DNA from: Candidatus Gallionella acididurans
Lineage (GTDB): Bacteria; Pseudomonadota; Gammaproteobacteria; Burkholderiales; Gallionellaceae
Assembly: GCA_001577345.1 (NCBI GenBank)
Contig: LSLI01000020.1
Coordinates: forward strand, 1 to 35,184
Reading direction: 5' to 3'
DNA length: 35,184 nucleotides
Part shown: one piece after another, positions 31,907 through 35,184 of the stretch
Layout of the letters: each line of letters opens with the position of its first letter
How positions within the stretch are numbered: the first letter of the stretch is position 1
The notes under the pieces: model-generated
What the model was told of the DNA's origin: nothing
The model's database searches: none
The model's input: only the letters and a program-made list of their open reading frames with translations
Position numbers and translations under genes: made by a program

Positions 31907-34552
31907 TCAAGGGGTCGCTCTCGCCTCGCTGTCCAGCGGCGAAATGGCAAGCAACCGCAGACGGTAACTTTCTGATTCTTTTGTGTTGCCCGCAGAACGC
32001 TCCAGATGCCAGATGGCGCGCAGGGCACCAACAAAATTCGGATTGAAGTCCAAGATTCGCTGCAATGCCTGGCGTGGGCTCAATCCGTGCTCGCCAGCTT
32101 GAGAAAGCGACATAAGCATGTTATCAGCTAGTGCATTAGCAATCCAGTGATCTTGGGGATTCGCCTGATAAGCCACCCAAATCAAATTACCGGCTTTTTC
32201 GGCATCGCCTTGAATCGAGGCTACCCATGCACGCACAATAAGCTCTGTCGCCACGTATGCGCGGCCAAACTGATTCATGTTTTCCGCGCCAATCCCCAAT
32301 ATTTTCATTGCGTTGTTAGCATCAGGATGCCGCTGCAATAACCATTGCATCAAGTTTGCGAGGTTAACTCTACCGTCATAGCGCGCCCTCGGCAGATTGA
32401 ATTCAATGTATGGCATCCACTCGTCCTGAACCGGTCCGCTGGTTTCAGGAATCGGGCCCCAATAGCGACCCAGCCAAGTCCATGCGCCCTCTCCACCCGT
32501 CGCCAGTCCCTGTTGCTTGACTGAAAGGTGATGCAGGTTTTCGAGCATGATATGGGCAGACATTTGCCTTTCAGGACCAACCAATGCCAGATGCATGCCA
32601 TCCATAAACATTTGGGCTTCTGGAAATACACGCTGAAAGCTGCGCAGAACCACCTGGAGCGATTGAATATCGAACTGGTTCAGCGCCAACCACTGTACGA
32701 ATACACCGTCAGCATTCAAGTGGTTTCTAGCCCGCTGGAAATGCTGCACCGACAACAAGGAACCCATCCCGGCCAGATCGGGATGGAACAAGTCTCCAAC
32801 GATCACATCGTAGTTATGTTGCGTGGTGCTTAAAAAATGCCTGGCATCATCCCTTTGGACCTGCGCCGTATCCATGACGTTGCCATTTACCAGCGAGAAC
32901 CAGTTCCTAGCCGCATAAATTGAGCCTTGGGATAGTTCTACAGCAGTACGCTGCAAATCCGGAAAGGGCAAGGATCCTGCCATGGATATTCCGGTTCCCA
33001 ATCCCAGAAATAATACACTGTGGGGGGCGGGATGCAGCAACAATGCAAGCCGCGCCTGATCCATTTGAATCTCGACTGCACTTGGTTCAGTCGAGGCATC
33101 CATGCGCTGTAAATCGCTCAGGAGTACGCGTTGGCCATCCTGTTGCCGTACTACTTGCGTCAAGGATATTGCGTCCTCGTACAAATACAAGTCTCGGCTA
33201 TTGGCTTCAATTTTCGGCAGCAATTCATGCACCGGCGGCATGTTGCGCAAAGGCCAGGCAAGCAACAACATGGGCAAAATCGCCACCCAAGCCAATCGCG
33301 GCCTGGCCCATAGCAAACCCAATGCAGCGATTACAAGCCCAGCCAACACAACCATTGCTTCACTGCCCAGCCATGGGATACACACTAAACAGGCAACAAT
33401 TGCTCCGATCCCGCCTCCGATACAGTTCGCGCCATATAACCATACACCACTCGACTCGGCGTTGCCAAGGCGGTTGGCCATCAATGGCAACCAAGCCCCC
33501 AGCACCAAGGTAACCGGCAGCGTGAATACGCCCAACATCAACGCTTGCAACCACATTGCGCCAAAAAATGACTGGAATTGCCTGCTCTCTATCCATGCCG
33601 AGGCGGACGGAAGCAAGTACATGCCAAGCAGCACGGCTCCTCCGGCCATGACCGGCATTAACACCGTCAGCCAGTTTTTCGGGTGGCGCGGAAGCAACAG
33701 GCTACCAAACGCAATCCCCAAGAGAAATACCGCCAGAATTACCCCGAGCACATATTCGGTACGCAACATGATCATGCCGTACAACCTGATCCAGCCGATT
33801 TCCAGCATGATGCTGCCGGCCCCGATCCCCCCATAAATGACCAACTCGAGTACAGGGGGCCGCGGCTGATTAATTTTCTCTGAGGAAGTGAATTTCTCAT
33901 CGCCGGCTCGTGCAAACCGGGACAAGATTAATGCGGCAATACCAACCATCAACCCTATGGAGGCTACCGACCTCACCGAATCCAGCCAGCCTAGCACCGG
34001 CAAACTCCATAATGGAAACAATGCCCCGACAACTCCCCCTATGGTGTTAAGCCCATACAGCTTTCCCATTGACAGTGGTGTATGCGCGACTACTTTCAGC
34101 ACCAGAGCAAACCCCAACCCCATGGCAAAAGCCGGAATTACCAGCAAACACAGGGCTTCGACTCCTTGCGTGAGATACCATTGCGTCAATGTCAGGTGAC
34201 TCGCAATACTTTCCATCCATCCGCTAAGCGAATGAAGCAGACCGGGCAACAGCAAGGCATAAAGAGCGATTGCTATCTCAAGCAGCGCAAACAAGCCCAA
34301 AGGCTTCTTGCATAGTTTTGCGTATCTCACTCCCGCCAGACTGCCCATTCCCAGTCCGAACATGAATGCCGCAACAGTTAGCACTACGCCGAATATGCTT
34401 ACGCCGAATTGCATGGACAACAAACGTGCCCATAGCACCTCATATGCAAGACTGGTCAAACCCGACAGGCTGTAAAGTATTGCTACCACCCACCACCATG
34501 AAATCTTGCTTGAACTGTTGGAATTCAAACAAGCGGGCTGGATGGATGACAT
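31907..34552 (-). CDS. Membrane-fused spermidine synthase-like protein
   Basis: An 881-residue fusion. Residues ~20-435 are about 12-14 transmembrane helices of the MFS-like type often found joined to polyamine synthase folds. Residues ~455-690 are a spermidine synthase-like Rossmann domain with the AdoMet-type loop FLGLGTGISMAGS (LGLGTG at 516-521), an acidic strand end (TAVELSQGSIYAARNWF) and RDDARHFL. The aminopropyltransferase catalytic Asp region (usually D-x-x-D-P) reads GDLFHPD (586-592), so real spermidine synthesis is doubtful. The C-terminal ~150 residues form TPR-like helices (AGNLIWVAYQANPQDHWIANALADN in parts). Substrate is unknown. It lies immediately upstream of ccoG on the same strand. 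The ATG at 34552 lacks a strong ribosome site. Confidence 0.8.
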   Translation of the reverse strand: MSSIQPACLNSNSSSKISWWWVVAILYSLSGLTSLAYEVLWARLLSMQFGVSIFGVVLTVAAFMFGLGMGSLAGVRYAKLCKKPLGLFALLEIAIALYALLLPGLLHSLSGWMESIASHLTLTQWYLTQGVEALCLLVIPAFAMGLGFALVLKVVAHTPLSMGKLYGLNTIGGVVGALFPLWSLPVLGWLDSVRSVASIGLMVGIAALILSRFARAGDEKFTSSEKINQPRPPVLELVIYGGIGAGSIMLEIGWIRLYGMIMLRTEYVLGVILAVFLLGIAFGSLLLPRHPKNWLTVLMPVMAGGAVLLGMYLLPSASAWIESRQFQSFFGAMWLQALMLGVFTLPVTLVLGAWLPLMANRLGNAESSGVWLYGANCIGGGIGAIVACLVCIPWLGSEAMVVLAGLVIAALGLLWARPRLAWVAILPMLLLAWPLRNMPPVHELLPKIEANSRDLYLYEDAISLTQVVRQQDGQRVLLSDLQRMDASTEPSAVEIQMDQARLALLLHPAPHSVLFLGLGTGISMAGSLPFPDLQRTAVELSQGSIYAARNWFSLVNGNVMDTAQVQRDDARHFLSTTQHNYDVIVGDLFHPDLAGMGSLLSVQHFQRARNHLNADGVFVQWLALNQFDIQSLQVVLRSFQRVFPEAQMFMDGMHLALVGPERQMSAHIMLENLHHLSVKQQGLATGGEGAWTWLGRYWGPIPETSGPVQDEWMPYIEFNLPRARYDGRVNLANLMQWLLQRHPDANNAMKILGIGAENMNQFGRAYVATELIVRAWVASIQGDAEKAGNLIWVAYQANPQDHWIANALADNMLMSLSQAGEHGLSPRQALQRILDFNPNFVGALRAIWHLERSAGNTKESESYRLRLLAISPLDSEARATP

Positions 34553-34705
34553 GGAGAAATGGATAGAGGTTTGACAGCCCGGATACCAGGCAAGACCGTT
34601 ATAGATCTAACAGGGATAGCCGGTAATCTGGGGATACTTTAATCGGAAGTTTCTTGCCAGAATCGTAACGCGCCGGGTAGCCGGATAACCGTGAAGCCAG
34701 ATAAA

Positions 34706-35080
34706 TTAAAATGGATAAAACCATACCAAACCCACGATCGCGTGAACTATCGCGAGCGATACGCTCAAGCCGGCAAACACCATGTGCGCCACGAATACCG
34801 GCTTGCCATATAAGCCCATGGCAACACCCAAACCACCGGTGATCAAAACCAGGGTTATAAGCACCACACCCAGCAAAAACATGATCTGCTGCTTTTCTTT
34901 AGGGCTTATTGCTTTATCACGTTCATCATTCCTGTGCTGCAAATTGAAAGCCTGGAGTATCTGGGCACTGTCACCGGACTGGGAAGCTTCCTCTGCATAC
35001 GCCGGCAACAAACCAAAAGTCGACAGCAATACTGCCAAAATAATCGCAACAAAACGAAGAATTAATGTTCTGGAAATCAT
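34706..35080 (-). CDS. Secreted/membrane two-helix protein with H-x13-H helix
   Basis: A 124-residue protein with a signal peptide (MISRTLILRFVAIILAVLLS... ending AYA|EE), a charged periplasmic segment and two helices near the C-terminus (about 69-91 and 97-122). The second helix holds two histidines 14 positions apart (H-x13-H in VAHMVFAGLSVSLAIVHA), the spacing by which one helix ligates two stacked b-type haems in cytochrome b-like bundles. That is suggestive only; the partner histidines would have to come from another protein or a dimer. I chose the ATG at 35080 because it gives a clean signal peptide; an ATG at 35098 is also in frame. It follows an incompletely seen gene by 24 bases (six if the earlier ATG is used). 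Confidence 0.6.
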   Translation of the reverse strand: MISRTLILRFVAIILAVLLSTFGLLPAYAEEASQSGDSAQILQAFNLQHRNDERDKAISPKEKQQIMFLLGVVLITLVLITGGLGVAMGLYGKPVFVAHMVFAGLSVSLAIVHAIVGLVWFYPF

Positions 35081-35104
35081 TACTGGAATTCTCAGCATAA
35101 GTTT

Positions 35105-35184
35105 TTATTTAACGGGTTCATGGTTGACGTCTTCGACTTGCTGCGCGGATTTGCGCGCTGCGTTGCGCCAGGCAATTACAGCCA
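35105..35184 (-). CDS. C-terminal end of an unidentified gene (partial)
   Basis: The minus strand is open from the window edge to a TAA at 35105-35107, giving 25 residues, AVIAWRNAARKSAQQVEDVN plus HEPVK. The sequence looks like a charged C-terminal tail following a helix end. It is immediately upstream of the H-x13-H protein gene and thus probably the preceding gene of that operon, possibly the main subunit of the respiratory locus. Nothing more can be said from 25 residues. Confidence 0.45.
   Translation of the reverse strand, partial: AVIAWRNAARKSAQQVEDVNHEPVK

Noticed and set aside
1-35184. CRISPR arrays, tRNA or rRNA genes, insertion sequences
   Set aside because: None was seen: no regularly spaced direct repeats, no cloverleaf with a CCA-type acceptor and T-loop, and no transposase or integrase reading frame.

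Overview
The window reads as chromosomal DNA of a betaproteobacterium, most likely Nitrosomonadales (a Gallionellaceae-like lineage is my guess). The basis is the gene order kdsD-kdsC-lptC-lptA-lptB-rpoN-hpf-ptsN-hprK-rapZ (with HPr kinase next to RapZ), asmA beside mutY, and the overall protein character. No rRNA, tRNA, CRISPR array, transposase or integrase was seen.

Layout. (1) 1-3.6 kb, minus strand: a membrane sensor histidine kinase, hisC, and hisB cut by the window edge. (2) 3.9-6.6 kb: a lone prepilin-like gene on plus, convergent with a KefB/YbaL-type cation:proton antiporter across a shared terminator. (3) 6.7-14.5 kb, plus strand: the Kdo / LPS transport / RpoN / nitrogen-PTS block. 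(4) 14.5-16.2 kb: a NusG domain II protein, a Gx-transporter/heptaprenyl-diphosphate-synthase-component-I-like membrane protein carrying repeat sequence at both ends, and ubiX. (5) 16.7-17.6 kb: a lipoprotein resembling the DUF900 alpha/beta hydrolases whose catalytic motifs look destroyed. (6) 17.8-22.7 kb, minus strand: hemN, an AsmA-family gene and mutY.

(7) From about 23.4 kb to the right edge the DNA is visibly more A+T-rich and the gene content changes to an unusual respiratory locus. It holds a diheme cytochrome c4-like protein; a NorC-like membrane-anchored monoheme cytochrome overlapping a 171-residue, four-helix protein that looks like only the N-terminal part of a haem-copper oxidase/NO reductase subunit I; a CxxC thioredoxin-like lipoprotein; several small one- or two-helix membrane proteins; a second four-helix subunit-I-like paralogue; CcoG (FixG); a YtkA/FixH-like lipoprotein; a membrane-bound spermidine-synthase-fold protein; and a two-helix protein with an H-x13-H motif. 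No full-length catalytic subunit I is present in the window, although a gene cut by the right edge lies just upstream of the minus-strand genes.

Interpretation. The first 22 kb is housekeeping: envelope biogenesis, nitrogen/PTS regulation, histidine, quinone and haem synthesis. The right third is my candidate for an undescribed system: an electron-transfer complex built from truncated NorB/CcoN-like b-type subunits plus c-type cytochromes, tiny membrane subunits and oxidase-type maturation factors. The paralogy of the two short subunit-I-like proteins is visible directly; their haem content and the existence of a complex are inference.
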